In this document: positions 1 to 13,515 of the stretch, in pieces
Layout of the letters: each line of letters starts with the position of its first letter
Position numbering within the stretch: the stretch's first letter is position 1
NCBI GenBank assembly: GCA_015698045.1
Contig: BLAL01000057.1
Location: 62,001-126,000, forward strand
DNA: 64,000 nucleotides
Direction of reading: 5' to 3'
Source of the DNA: Rhizophagus clarus
Taxonomy: Eukaryota; Glomeromycota; Glomeromycetes; Glomerales; Glomeraceae
Made by a program: the position numbers and the translations under genes
Notes under the pieces: generated by a model
What the model was told of the DNA's origin: nothing
The model's database searches: none
The model's input: only the letters and a program-made list of their open reading frames with translations

Positions 1-254
1 TTATCTAGGGAAATGATCTAACCATCAAATTATCAAATTCAACCTACAAATTTACCTATATAACGATTTATCTATAATATATTGTGTCTCATAAACATTA
101 AACAGGTTTTTAGTTATGATCTTACAGGGAAATTTGTGCTTAATTAATTGACCTGATAGATTTCCTCAAAGTAGTATTTGTATGACGCAGCAATGACTAG
201 AATTTATTTGATTTATGCACGTCCTCAACTTAAAAAATTACGTGAACTTATTTC

Positions 255-288
<34 letters not shown>

Positions 289-1697
289 CTCATTAGAGTT
301 CAATTAAAAAAAAAAAAATTAATATTCCATTATGGCCATTATGACCTGTCTTAAAAATGCAAGTTTTTGGAATATTAAAAAAAAATTATTTTTTTTTTTT
401 TTTTTCGTTATATATTTTTTTTTTTTAAAGTTTTAATATACGTTACACCACGAAATTTTTTAAGGTCATACGATATTTTTAGGTTTATGCTCAGCGTAAG
501 AAAAATCTATTTAGTGTAAAAAAGTGATGATGGTTTGTTATCATATTTACCCAATTATAATTTTCAACAAATGGGAACTTTAGCGCCTAAGAAGAAAAAA
601 AAGATTTCATAGAAATAATGATCATAAAAAATCTTGTGTATTAATTTTTAATAAAGACGGAATTTTTTCTTGTTCAATATTTAAGAACTGAGTTAAAGAA
701 GGACAATTGTTCACCTTCGATTGTATTTACGATTTTTGTGAACGTATAAACAGAAAAATCACATTCCTTTACCCCAAGAACAAGGGAAAGGAATAAAGTA
801 CGGGATGTTAAAATAACATTCTATGATTCCAGGATTCTTATTGACCTCATTTGTACATCCAAATTTTAAGGGAAAAAAAAAAAAATTTTTTTTTTTTTAT
901 TTTTTTATTTTTTATTCTTTATTTTTTATTTTTCTGGAGATTACAGAATTCCTTTCCGAAAGTTAATAACCTTCTGACCTTTGGGATTCGTCGTCATTGT
1001 ATGATCGTTCTCATTTGGAAATTCAGGAGTAAAAAAAGAAAGTGAAACATTTAATTGAGTTATTAGATCATAATAACTGGATCGTGATTGGGCATAGTGA
1101 TGTATAATGATAAAAGGATATGTGATGTGTTATTGTACAAACAAAATAGCGCGTGGTGTGGTTCTCGGCAATCTCCAATATATAATTTGCATGAATGAAT
1201 ATCAAATGTTTCCTTATCACATAGAACATTTAAGTAGATCATTTCTTGAATCACGTGGAAATCGGAATCCTGAATAAAATTTTTCCCGAATAACCACTTT
1301 TAGTCGAAAATAAAAGAATTCAAAAAAAAAAAATAAAATAAAATAAAATAAAATAAAATAAATATAAAGTAAAAAGATAAGATAAAATAAAAACAAAACA
1401 AAACAAAAAAAAAAAAATAAAATAAAATAAAAAAAAAAACAATAATAATAAAAACAAAAAATCTTGTAAATTTTGCAAAATTCCTAGTAAAAAAAACAAC
1501 CATAACAAAACCTAGTAAAAATTTAGTAAAACCTTAATGAATCCAATAAATGAATGATAAACGAATTTCCCCAAAATTTATTTGATGTGTAATAATAATG
1601 TAATAATAATGTAATAATTAATAATATTTCATTTGTATAAATAAGTAATCATTGATATTGTAAAAAATGTAAAAATGTGAAATGTCTCGCAACATCA

Positions 1698-1733
<36 letters not shown>

Positions 1734-3761
1734 GAGAAAAGACCTTACCTTAAAATGGGTATCTCAATATACCATATTTTTAATAAACTCCAAAATTTAT
1801 TTTATTCTAATAAACGGAATGAAAGACGCATGAACCATTCGATAACTCATTCGATGAAGGTAACAATCACAATAAGCAAGTGTCGTGGTTCTGCATCATT
1901 TGTGAAATTTCAATCTGGGTCCTAGGGAGTTTATGTTTTTATGTATATAATAATATGCGCAAATAAATGTGTGCATGCCTCATTTATGACATTGAGAATT
2001 TATGAATCATAGAATGAATATGTTGCTCTGTTTTTCTGCGCATTATTATACATTTTTCCACTGCATATTTATTTTGAATATAAACATTTAATATATAAGC
2101 AGGATTTCTAAATTTAGAAAATTTTTCATGAAATATTTGATAACCAAGCGAACTTCTTTCAATAACTTCTACAAAAGGAAAAAAATACCCACAAATATTT
2201 TGGTTTACATAAAAATTTAAAAATCAAAAAAATTACGTAAATTAGGAAAAGTTAATAGTAAAGTTTTTATCCAAATGCCGATTTTTTTACAAGTGATTTT
2301 TTCCTATTAAAGTTCATAAGTAAAAGTATTTTAAGTGTAACACATAACCTAATTCTTATTTGTATGAACCAATGTTTATGCAATAGAATTTTTTTGCAAA
2401 TCAAGGAATGTTTTTTTCTTCTTTGTTCATCATATTAACCTTTCATTAATTTGGAATGTTATTACCGTATTTGAGAATTTTTCCAAATAGAACGAGTTTT
2501 TTTTTTGATGATAAAATCAAGATAAAATGATTATTAACAGATACTAAATAATAATAATAAACTTGTTTATGCGATAATGTCAGCAGCGGGTCCTTTGTTA
2601 ACAAAAAAAAAAACAGGTTTCTTTTTATTAATAATTTTTATTACAGGTTTCATATTTAATCACTTTTTTTGTATAATTAAAAAAATCTTGATTACTTTTT
2701 CTGTATAATTATTGTATAACCTATTTTTAAAACAAATGCAGTCCATGTACGATATGTACGATGTATAATTGTACCTTGTTTATTTATAATGGAGAATTTT
2801 CCGTTCTAAAGCAGGGATGTATTGATGTAGAAAAGCATCATTTACGCGTTGATTTATTTTGTATATACATGTGATTTTGTGATTGAATGGTGAATAAAGG
2901 AATTTTTCATGATTTAATTGTACTGTTGTTACCGCAGTCCAACATAATTTGTCACCGCAGTTGTTCACCGCAGTTATCATCGCGCGGTAAAAATGGATTT
3001 CCCAGATTTTTCCGAATTTTGTTATGTATGAAGATCTTTCAACGTCCAATTAAAATCCGCGTGACAATCCATCAAAATTATCCCCGGTCTAAATTATAAA
3101 AACTAAAGTTTTCATAAACAATTAAAATCGATTTTCAAAGTTTTATAAATTGATTTTCAAAGTTTTTTTTTTCTTTTTGAATTTTGAATTACGATTTAAC
3201 AATGATTATAATATTTAATAACATTTATTTTTAATTGCATTATCTTACCTTATTGTTTAGAATTTATCCTATTGATGAAAAACTCCTGAAACAAGATAGC
3301 ATACAAAAAAAAAAACAGGAAGATAAGTAATTATTAATAATTAAGATAAAAATAAAGTTATTATTTGTAAGATTAATATTTATCATGAGAAGAAACGCGT
3401 ATGCAGTTAATTGCAGTTTCAATAAATCAAAACCAATTAATTCATTATTTCACGTTAAAATGTTTACAGTTACGTTACATATTGTTTGTTATGAAATTGA
3501 GTACTAAGTAATACGTACATCAATCATGTTCTAAAAGTATGAATTTTTAATTTTAACTTGATGTTTTAAACTTATTTTCATTTTATCATTCACGCGTTTT
3601 AATGCGAAGAAAAACGAAAAAAGTTAAATTATTTTATTTCGTACTCATAAACATATTTGCATCGGAATTAACTTTAATATAGTAGGAATGAAATGGCTGA
3701 ATGTTATTTATTTTTATAGTAATTATCATATGTAGAATTTTAAATTTGAAGAGAAAAAAAA

Positions 3762-3797
<36 letters not shown>

Positions 3798-4851
3798 TCC
3801 ACTGTTCCCCTATTTTTATGAAATTCCAAGTTTGGAATAATTACAAAAAAGAAATTTCTGTATATTCATGCAAATACACTAGGCACTAGCTCGATTTTTC
3901 ACCGAACCGTTTATATTCGGTGTTAACGCCCGTAAATGTAATATGTAATTGGTGCATCAAGTCAAACTTAATCAGTTAAACCTCCGTTTTCTTTTTGAAG
4001 TTATATTTGCATAATAATGATTATGATAATAACCTTTTTTACAAATAATCAATAACTTTATCTTTCATTTATGAACATTTACATGATAATTTTTCCCAAC
4101 AGTTCCGCCTTCAAATAATTTTTTCTTGATCAGCCGTGTATAAAAACAATTTGAGAAATAAATGTATTGTTAGAAAAAAAAAAAAATAACGAATGACTCC
4201 TTCTATATCGTTTTCTTTTCTCATACATGTGCGCAATTTAATTTATCTGTTATTACGTAACTTTGTAAACTTATCATCGCATGCATATTGCGGGTAAATT
4301 TGTTTTGCCGTTTCTTTTTTGCCTAGAAATTTATTTTTTTTTTTTTTTTGTTTATAGTTGTACTTGGTTAAAACCTTTATCGATTTGATTTATTTATTAT
4401 CTAATTTATCTTTTTTTTTTCATTCGCGTTTCTCATTTAACTTAAACAAGTAAATCTCTTATTTTTATGACTTGATAATTAGAATCGGAAATAACGGATC
4501 TAAAAAAAAAAAAAGGTTTCAAGTAAAAAAAAAAAAAAAATTATTTATTTTTCATTTACCACTCTTTTTTTTTTTCCTTTATTATTTTTTATTTTTGTAA
4601 CCTATTAATAACTTAAATGTATCATCATTCCCCCCTTTTTTATGATTCAAACTAATACAAATTAGTTAAACTTAGTGATAACATATAATAATATATATGT
4701 ATTCATTTTCAATTTTCGGTTCAGTTCCTTATTTTCGCAATATGGCAAAATGGGGAAATTCGGAGAATGCGAGATGATTGAGGTTTCCTTAAAAATACAT
4801 CAAAAAAATATAACGTCTGAAGTTATGAATTCAATTCTTTTTATCATTGTG

Positions 4852-4888
<37 letters not shown>

Positions 4889-5790
4889 CTTTTCCTTTCC
4901 TTCTTTTTATCGGAAAAAAATTTGTTAAATTATAGAATGTCTATTAAATTACAAAAAGAAAATTTTAGTTAAAAAGAAAATTAAATTGTCCACAAAAGTA
5001 AAAATTCAATGCGAAGCAGAAAGTGTACTGCAATACGAAAATCATTTGTCAATGTACTTGCTGCAAATAACAAAAAGTACATATTGTTTGGTCACTTTTC
5101 ACTTACCTTATTTGGATATTGATACATGAATAAAAAAAAAAAATTTGAAATAAAGAAAAAAAAAAAATTATGAGAGAAAGAAAAATTTTAAGTAAAAAAG
5201 TTTGAGATTGTAAATTTAAATAATATTACTTATGTCTGACGTAAATGGTTCTAAATAAGATTTATTTGCGATGGTCAGGTCATCTATGATGTGCATACAT
5301 AATAAAATTTTCCCGATCATCGAATGATTTCCGTGTGAATGAATAACAAATTAGGTTTAGACGTATGATATTTTTCTATTTAGCAAAATCTTTTTTATTA
5401 TTTAAACATCAAAAATGTGAAATTCTTGCGTGAACTGCCGTTGAAAAATTGATATTAAGAAATGTTTAGTCGATTTATATGTAAGGTTAGTTAGTATATA
5501 ACTTTGTCACAATTTCAAACGGTCTGTCCTCTCTTGTTCAAATAAGATCATCATACATTAATTGTGTAATTTTCGTGGGTTCATGGTCATACAGTGTATG
5601 CGTTTTTTTTTAATTGACATCTTAACATCTGTGCATAATGACAGCTTCAGCTTCCTTAACCCGATGGCAGAAATTTTTTACCGTTCTCTAATATGCGGTA
5701 GTCATATCTGATATATGAATATTATATAGTCATCGTTTTGTCATTGCATATCAGATATTAAAAAAAAATTCTTTGTCGATTAATTTTTTT
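1..5790. other. Gene-poor AT-rich region with homopolymers
   Basis: I see no convincing gene here. The stretch is rich in long A and T runs (for example 256-286, 1699-1730, 4854-4888) and in A-runs followed directly by T-runs (near 881 and 3756). Small pieces of A/T pentamer repeats such as AAAAT lie at 1320-1440. The short open frames are low-complexity (Phe, Lys, Leu) or lack recognisable motifs. A frame at 2780-3049 on the minus strand has a mixed composition (89 residues) but no domain I know, and overlaps three CCGCAG words near 2933-2972, so I do not call it a gene. Confidence 0.6.
3900..3922. repeat. Short hairpin CACCGAA...TTCGGTG
   Basis: A 7-bp perfect inverted repeat (CACCGAA / TTCGGTG) with a 9-nt loop stands out because it is one of the few CG-containing words in an AT-rich neighbourhood. 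It follows a short T-run. No transcript is evident on either side, so a terminator role cannot be argued. Confidence 0.3.
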
Positions 5791-5795
5791 TCCAA

Positions 5796-5990
5796 ATTGG
5801 TAGGATTGGTCCTTTATCATGTGATTTACACGTTAGTGGTTATATATCATGTGATTTATTTTGATTGGTTCGTTAACATGTATCATGTGATTTATTATTA
5901 GGTTTTCAATGATTGGTCATTTTAATGTGAATCAAGGATTGGTCCGTTAACACATGATATGCATTCGATTATTGGATATTTCACGTGACT
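5796..5990. promoter_or_regulatory. CCAAT-box and E-box-like cluster
   Basis: Six ATTGG words (inverted CCAAT boxes) occur at 5796, 5805, 5874, 5912, 5938 and 5971. Among them are three copies of TATCATGTGATTTA (near 5815, 5846 and 5882), two copies of CGTTAACA and a perfect palindrome TCACGTGA at 5981-5988. CCAAT boxes are bound by the Hap/NF-Y complex and CACGTG by bHLH factors in fungi. That this is a working promoter is inference, since no clear gene starts on either side. It may instead be a degenerate tandem repeat whose unit happens to contain these words. Confidence 0.35.
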
Positions 5991-6114
5991 TAACTTCAAA
6001 AAAAAGGTGGTTTAATATGGTAATGACTGTATAATCCATAGAAAGGCTGTTGAACTGGGTAATCTCCGCAGATCAATTACGAGAGGGGAAAAGGGTAGTT
6101 GAATATCCCTCGAA

Positions 6115-7170
6115 ATATTGGCTCATGAGAATTAGTATTCTAGTGAACCAGTATTCTAATGGACTTGATACTTCGATTGAGGTTGGGTCATCATCCAATA
6201 TTTTAATTGCATGTACGCTCAAATCATTAAGTTGGGTACCCATCATTATCATCCGATACCTTAATTGCATGTATCAGTAAGTTAAAAGTAATTTCGCCCC
6301 AAATTCATATTTTAGCAGAGAGATTTATTTATTGTACCTGTTGAGAAACGAGAATCAGTATTCTAATGGACCAGTATTCTAATGGACCGGTATTGTTTTT
6401 ATTGAGATTTGGACATCATCCGATATTTTAATTGCGTTTATGCTCAAATGAGTAAGTTAAAAGTAATTACTCCCCAAATTCATATTCCAACAGAGATCAT
6501 TTTTAATTAATTTGGAGAAAAAAAATTGAGAAATTTGATTTGCATTATTTGTTGGGGAATCAGTATTCTGGTGGACCAATATTGGGGTGGGCCATTTACC
6601 GATATTTTTAATTCCATCCAATTATACTGCATGTATGCTTATGATTTCAGCAAAGATCGTTCCGAAATTATATGGATTAACTGTCGAGAATTAGTATTTT
6701 AATGAACCAATATTATTGACGCTGATTAATAAGTAGCCTAACTAAATAATAAATTTTATTTAAGACGGGATCATCGACTCCCCATTCCGATGATTATAGG
6801 TAGAATGTGATGAACTCCTACATGATAATTAAGGAAAATGCGTACCGCCGGTATTTTTGACGCTACTATTATTGGGATGGGTCGTTTGACGATAAATATT
6901 TTAAGCCCATCAAATAATTATAATATACTACATGTATGCTCAAATGTCGACGCTAATAATAGTTTTATTGGGATGGGGATATAGTACAGCATAATAGAAT
7001 AGAATAGGGACCACAGGTATTTTGGATTAACAAGAATATTTTTATTGAGATGAGTCATCGACTGATATTTTAATTATTTTTAACCCCATAATATACTGCA
7101 TGTATGTTCAAATGTAAGTTAAAAGTTAAATTCATAAGCGCAGAGACTACACATGTGTAATTTCATTCCC
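6115..7170. repeat. Degenerate ~200-bp tandem repeat region
   Basis: Several diverged copies of a unit are seen. The unit holds the words CAGTATTCTAATGGACC, a GGGTCATCATCCGATATTTTAATT-like block (shown here only as a class), GCATGTATGCTCAAAT, AAGTTAAAAGTAAT and CCCCAAATTCATATT. Copies lie around 6130, 6355, 6545, 6850 and 7020, with the CAGTATTCTAATGGACC part duplicated back to back near 6357-6390. The frames on both strands over 6050-6280 come from this repeat and are not called as genes. Confidence 0.6.
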
Positions 7171-7317
7171 AAATTCATAATTATATACTATTAGAAATTT
7201 TAAATTCTCAAAACCTAAAGCAAAGTGTTACTGTTTCAGCTGCGGTAAATAGGTAACTATTATAACTTATCGTTTAATTTAACCAACTTTGAAATTATTG
7301 TCATTGACAAAATGATT

Positions 7318-7500
7318 TGTCTGGCGTGATTGGCGTGATTGGTATGATTGGTATGATTGGTGTATACAGTTACTACACTGTTATTATCCTGTTACTATAC
7401 TGTCACTGTACTGGTTACCAATATACTGTCACTGTACCGTTACTATACTTGTTACTATACTGTTACCATATACTGTTACCATATATGCCTGTTACTAGGT
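7318..7500 (+). repeat. Two adjacent short minisatellites
   Basis: A (TGATTGGTA)n block at about 7325-7362 runs directly into a block of CTGTTACTATA / CTGTCACTGTA units (about 11 bp) up to 7497. The 79-residue frame crossing it is made of repeat translation (GVIGMIGMIG then Tyr/Leu-rich) and is rejected as a gene. Confidence 0.75.
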
Positions 7501-8240
7501 TACATAAATCTAAATTAGAACGTTTTCATGATTCGAATTTTGATTCGCTTAAATAAATCGCATCGATTTTACGTCGATTAAAAAATCGATTATTTTGCGC
7601 GCGTACTTTACGTACTACATAAAATTTAATTGGATAATATTTTATAAAATAACTAGATTCATAATAATGATTTTATAAATTAATATTTATCAACAAAAAA
7701 TCATTTTTTTTTTTTTTTTTTTTACTTTTTAAAAAAAATTTAATTAAAAAAGTGAATTGATTGAAAAATTGTTTACCAACAAACAACAGCAATGTCAATC
7801 CTTTTTTTTTTTTTGTGTAATCGATAAATCATAAGACCATATTAGATAGTACGTTTGATAATCTTTTCTTAAAGAGATTAATAAAAAGAAAAAAAAAAAA
7901 CTTTATCTTTTTAGTTCTTTGTTATGCAGGAAGAAAGTCTGTGCTTCTATATTTATCACGCCATAAAAAAAAAAAAAAAAAAAAAGATTATCATATCACC
8001 TATTAACTTAGATACTTAGATTAGAGAAAGAAAATTTACATGTGAAAATCGCGTGCCACTTAATTGACAAGTTAAATTCTACATTTTTTTCAAAAAAAAT
8101 ATATATATTTATTTATATAAAAAAAATAAAATAATACGATATAATAATAATAAGACCGAAAATAACAAAGCGATGATAAAATAAAAAAAAAAAAAAAAAA
8201 GACGAAACAATCTAATATCATCAATCTAAATAATAATAAA

Positions 8241-8272
<32 letters not shown>

Positions 8273-9010
8273 CCAATCCTTACCTTATCGTTATAATCAT
8301 TTAATATTTTTGAAAGATTATTAATAAGAATGCTTTTTAAGATTATAAAATAGAAGATTAGAATATTATGTTGTTTCATAATTTTTTTTTTTTTTTTAAA
8401 CAGGTTATTCATTTATTTTTAAAAATTTCCAGCACTTAATGCACTTATTCCAATTATTCCCAATTTTAAACTAATTGTTTTTGTTTAAATTGACGAATTT
8501 AATTTAATTTAAACAAGCACAATTTTTCATTCAAACTAATAATTAAAGGATAAGAAATTGACCAACTAGAAAAGTTTCTACCGGAGAACAAAGTGTAAAT
8601 ATCTCCTTCTAAATAAATATTTATTGGGCGTAGATCTTTTTTTTTATGTGATATAGTTATTTTATTAGTTTTTTTGGTCTGGGTTACGGCTAATTATGTT
8701 TTTAAAATAGGTAACATTATTATATCTTAATTAGTTAAATTAATTCAAAAAAAAATTTTAACGTTGATTCATTCGTCTGGTTTGAAAACTTGATTATTAT
8801 TGACTAAATGATTGATTCCCCATTCCCAATAAGTTCATTGTCAATTGACCGGCTAGGGTATTTTGTTACCCGTAACACCAATAATCTTTTTGCCCGCAGA
8901 AGCTCTGTCAAAAAGAAAAGAGAGAGAGAGAAGAAAGAGAAAAAAAAAGAAAAAAAAAAAGTGAGAAATAAAAGAGAATATAATAATTAATAATAATAAT
9001 AATGATGATA

Positions 9011-9011
<1 letters not shown>

Positions 9012-9058
<47 letters not shown>
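9012..9058 (+). repeat. (AAT)n microsatellite
   Basis: About 15 uninterrupted AAT units, with more broken AAT/GAT units on the left (from about 8985). Nothing suggests a coding role. Confidence 0.9.
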
Positions 9059-9062
<4 letters not shown>

Positions 9063-9701
9063 GTAATAATAATTTCGGAAAAATCATGAATAATAATTTT
9101 GTTATTTTTTTTTATATATATTTTATTTTATTTTATTTTATTTTATTTTTTTGATTGTTTAATATTTCATTTTTTTTTTTTTTTTTTTTTTTGTACTAGG
9201 GAAAAATTGTTTCATTTCACACTTTTTTTTTCATCGTATTTTCTGTTTTTTACTCTTTTTTTTATTACAGTTACATTACACTTTTAAGACTCCAACTCTT
9301 TGGGAAATTAATGGAAAAATTTTTCATAGAGATAAATCCGGTTTATTTGTTTAATACGCGATTTTTTTTAAAAAAACCCCCTTAAAAATAAACAAATTAA
9401 TATGTTTATCCAAATTACTCTTCTAATTTTCTTATTATTATAACCATTTGTGATGTCTAAATATAGAATTATTTTCTATGATATTACGATTAATAATTAA
9501 AACTTTTAACGCCATCCTCAACTTTATTATTTCCGTATATGTAAAGTACCGCGTTTAGCCTTTGAAAAAAAATTTTTTTTTTTTTTTTTCTTTCAGAACA
9601 ATAAGTTCATAAGAAGAAAAATTAAATTATAAGTGAAACTTGGAGAAAAAATTTTTTTTTTTTTTTTTTTCAAGAAGTTTTGTTTTTCTTTTTTGGAAAT
9701 A

Positions 9702-9736
<35 letters not shown>

Positions 9737-10187
9737 AACGAAATAAAAAAAAAAAAAAAAAAAAATTCAACTGTTCAATTGTTCAACCGTCCAACTTTCC
9801 AACTTTCCAAGTACATTCGGCATTCGGAATTAAAATAATTAAAATTATATTAAATTATGATCAAATCTATTTTCAATCTACTCTCATATAGTCCACTGTA
9901 ATCTTCAGTACAGAAAATTGTAATCATTGTGATACGCATATTTACGCGTGCTTTTAAAATGTATTAAAAATTCAAAAAAAAATATTATTAACCAACCATC
10001 GATTGATTTTTTTTAGACAAAACAAAAAAACAAGATTTTAAATTTAGTCCAAAATAAATGATAAACAAAATTTTTTTAATCGTCTTTTCCCCCCAAAAAG
10101 ATTTGTTAATTATTCATCGAATTTTTTTTACTCGCGCTAATATACACAAAGATAATAAAAAACTGTTAGTTATTCCTCTGAAACATC

Positions 10188-10218
<31 letters not shown>

Positions 10219-10525
10219 TATCAGATAATTTTTCCCATAAATAAAAATTATCTTCCATTTTAAAAATAAACATCGGTTAAATGGTTATTATATTTGGAAT
10301 TTAATGTGAATCAAAGTGTCACCATTTTATTATAACTAAACCTTTTTAAAAAGGAATATTCCCTGGTCGGCTTTATAATAAATTCCGGATCATCAAATAT
10401 CAAAAGATAAGAAAAATGATAAGTTTTATTTTATGAATTATATGAATTATATTCATTTATTAAAACTTACATGACGAATTTAAATTTTTTTTTTTTTTTT
10501 AATGTTTATTATTTGTTATTATAAA

Positions 10526-10526
10526 A

Positions 10527-10569
<43 letters not shown>

Positions 10570-10594
10570 TAATAATAATAATAATAATATAATA
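10526..10594 (+). repeat. (TAA)n microsatellite
   Basis: A run of TAA units with two single-base phase slips. It is followed after about 25 bp by an AT dinucleotide tract at 10620-10655. Confidence 0.9.
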
Positions 10595-10830
10595 AATTAA
10601 TCATTTTATATTTAAGTATTATATATATATACATATATATATATAATATATATAATAATTACCGAATGTGATGTAATGTAAAAAATTTTGTAACGTAGTA
10701 TCAAATATAAATGTTATTATCGTGGTGAAAAAAAAAAAGATAATGTACGAGGGTACAAGCACTAATTTATAAAGGGGTATGTATAACTATAAATAACCAA
10801 TTGTCATGTTTCATGTTTACACTGAGTGTG

Positions 10831-10850
10831 ACTCTGAGTTAACTCAGAGT
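10831..10850. repeat. Perfect 20-bp palindrome
   Basis: ACTCTGAGTT followed at once by its reverse complement AACTCAGAGT makes a perfect 20-bp palindrome with a GTTAAC centre. It has no neighbouring gene. It could be a dimeric protein-binding site or chance. Confidence 0.6.
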
Positions 10851-11209
10851 TATGTTACACATCGTTCTTACATCTTAGTGAATGGGATTCTTATTGGTAA
10901 AAATGGACATTTACCAATATAGTTTTTTTAATGAGAAGTGGTGAAAAAAAAAAAAAAAAAAAAAAATAAAAAAAATATATATATTTTTTTTTGGATAAGA
11001 CCATGTTTTATGAAAATCCGATAACCTAACCCCTTCAAAAATTTATACAGATTTAAAAGAGATTACGCGGAAGATCCCGGACGATATTCTTCAAGGAGAA
11101 CGATTCATAAAAAGTAAAAATTAACGATATGGTTACAGTTAATAAAAAGATTACAACAAACAAACACACGCGTACAAGTAATTCCGGTTCAAAAACATTA
11201 TTATTAACT

Positions 11210-11312
11210 TGATTAAGTATAGATTAAATGATTTAAGTATAGCTTGGGTATAGTGAAGTATATTTAAGTATAACTAAGTATAGTTAAGTATAATTAAGTA
11301 TAATACGTTATA
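11210..11312 (+). repeat. AAGTATAGTT-type 10-bp minisatellite
   Basis: About nine degenerate units of TTAAGTATA(G/A) in tandem, for example at 11214, 11230, 11271 and 11281. This is a simple repeat with no coding potential. Confidence 0.75.
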
Positions 11313-12070
11313 CATCATCTGACACGCGTAAAAAGGCTCGCGATTGTTAAAAAGTTAAAAAGTTAAAAGGTAGAAATCACAATAATTATTAATTTAAAAT
11401 GTAATAAAGGAACAAATGATAATTATTATTAATAATCTAATGTAACAATGAAAGATATGAACCTCTCACAATAATGAACTCCGCTAATATCCGAAAGATT
11501 ATTGCCAAAATACCATTTAAAGGTTCATAATTTTTTAAAAAGAAAACAATATTTATTATAAGAAAAAAAAAAAAAATAATTTTGGTAACCAATACCCAAT
11601 AAATACCCTTCGGCGATGTTAATTGTATTTTTGTAAATGAAAACTTATTGGATTGTTAAACAAAATGTCCATTCAACCCAATTCCGAAAAAAATTTATTT
11701 GTATCAACTACTTTTTACGGGTTTTTAATCCCGTTATTTTTCCATTTTTATGAATAAAAACCTGTTTAGCCCCTGTTCCAAAAAAATATAAATATCATAA
11801 TTACCAAATCAAACAATGAACAAATAAGTTTTCTTGATGATTATAATTTTTTTTTTGATTACTATTTATCAAACTCCGAGTTGAGAAATTTTCGAATTGG
11901 GAAAATTGTTCTACTAAGTTAAACTTTAAGCTTTTTAAGTGTGGCGTCATTTTTACCATTTTGTGACATGTTTATTTACTTTTATAATTCGATCTTTAAC
12001 AAACATCTTAAAACTACATGAATTTTCAGGGGTCAAAACTTTACTACATTTGGATTTATTTATAGTTTTG
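11313..12070. other. Intergenic AT-rich stretch
   Basis: No gene or recognisable repeat was found in this stretch apart from short A-runs (11562-11575). Confidence 0.5.
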
Positions 12071-12073
12071 ACT

Positions 12074-12328
12074 TTAACCATATTTATAATAACGGGTGTG
12101 AAAATCATCAATCAAAAATTCATAATAATTCACATAAACAGGATAATTTTGAAACACTTGAAATCCAGGGTTTTTTTTTGCATATTGTAAATCTTTAAAT
12201 TGGCCCCTACTTTCATTCATAAAGTCCAGAGTCACCACGGAGTCAATCCCTTCTGTTTCAAATTTTGGTGGGCGTTTCATTAAACTTTCTTCCAAAATCC
12301 TGTTCCTTGGGTTGGATTTTTCACCCAT
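12074..12328 (-). CDS. Small hypothetical protein or exon fragment, 84 aa
   Basis: This frame is not low-complexity: it begins MGEKSNPRNRILEESLMKRP, is rich in charged and aromatic residues and ends TRYYKYG. The middle (positions 25-60) has an alternating polar/acidic pattern like a soluble domain. I do not recognise a family and see no signal peptide or membrane segment. It may be a real small gene, an exon of a broken gene or chance. An overlapping plus-strand frame (11939-12190) is hydrophobic and less convincing. Confidence 0.3.
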   Translation of the reverse strand: MGEKSNPRNRILEESLMKRPPKFETEGIDSVVTLDFMNESRGQFKDLQYAKKNPGFQVFQNYPVYVNYYEFLIDDFHTRYYKYG

Positions 12329-13482
12329 TAGGGAATATATTTGTTTTAATTATTGACGTATATGTTTATTTGGATTCAAATTTTTAATGAAGGAATGTAC
12401 AAACAATTTGGAACTGACTTTACATAAATTGATAATGAAAAATAATGATAATGTGTTTTTTAATTTTGTTTCATAAAAAAAAAATTTTAAACAATATTAA
12501 AGTTTTATTAAGGGTCAGTTTTTTTTACGTCATGAAACGTTTAAGCTTTTTTTGGAATTTTTTTATTTGTTTTAAGGTTAACCTTTTCCGTTTATTATAT
12601 TAAATTACAGGTTATTGTTATGTATGTTTCTCTTTTTATTTTTTTTTATGATCTCATTTGATGTTTTGTTTTTGTTATTTTTGATTGATTTACATTACGT
12701 TACTTTTACTTTGAATGACATTTTAGCTTCTTTAACCTAAATTAGTATGATACTTTTAACAAGTTTTGCATTAAATTTAGTAATCACGTCTGTAATTTCT
12801 CTTATCGGAGAATAAATAAATGTTTTCGTTAATCAAATTATACTATTTTGGAGTTTTATTCTAAGTTTATTTTGAGTTTAAAAAAAGTAAATGTGCGTTT
12901 TAGTCGGGCATAAGAGTTCCGTATTCCGAGCTACGTTCGGTTATGGTTCGGTTATTTCTAGTTACATCTAGATATTGTTACGTTCATTTATTTCCACTTA
13001 CGTTCAAGTTACTTTTTCAGTTATGTTTCATCATGTCATTTTTCGTAATTATTTTCATTTATAGTAATTTATAGTAATTTATAGTAATTTAAAGTAAAAA
13101 TCTTAATAATTAATTTAATATCGGTTGTTTCGTCTTTCGGAGGAAAAAAAAAAAATGTGTTTCGCCTCTGGAAAAATTATGTTTCGCCTTTGAAAAAAGG
13201 AAAAAAAAAAAAAAAAAAATGTCCGAAATGAAACAATGATTAAATTAATCCAATCTAAAAATGAGAATAACTATTGTTCAGGTTGAATAAATATTATTTC
13301 CAAATCAAGAAAATCAAATAATGAAATTGTTACAAGGAGATATGATTGTCTTGATTTTATCCCATATTTGGTTTAGCGTATTTGATGATCAAAAGCTTAT
13401 TTTTAGATCAAGAAGTTGTTCATATTAAGAAATAGGAAATGATTAGAAAATATGATATCATTTCGAATGAAAGAAGCGAAAC

Positions 13483-13515
<33 letters not shown>

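Larger units (their letters stand above)
7501..11200. other. Gene-free region with poly-A/T and microsatellites
   Basis: No gene seen. Contents are A and T runs (7699-7722, 8258-8272, 10190-10216), AAT and AT microsatellites listed separately, and a run of AT-rich unique sequence. Short open frames at 8808-8990, 9099-9287 and 9640-9891 are translations of low-complexity DNA. Confidence 0.6.

Noticed and set aside
2780-3099. Overlapping frames on both strands (89 and 70 aa)
   Set aside because: Mixed composition but no recognisable domain, no splice or promoter support, and a mutual overlap that leaves the strand undecided.
6050-6280. Overlapping open frames on both strands (76 and 65 aa)
   Set aside because: They lie in a degenerate repeat, and neither shows a motif; peptides recur with the repeat words.
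7317-7556. 79-aa frame
   Set aside because: Its sequence is a direct reading of two short minisatellites.
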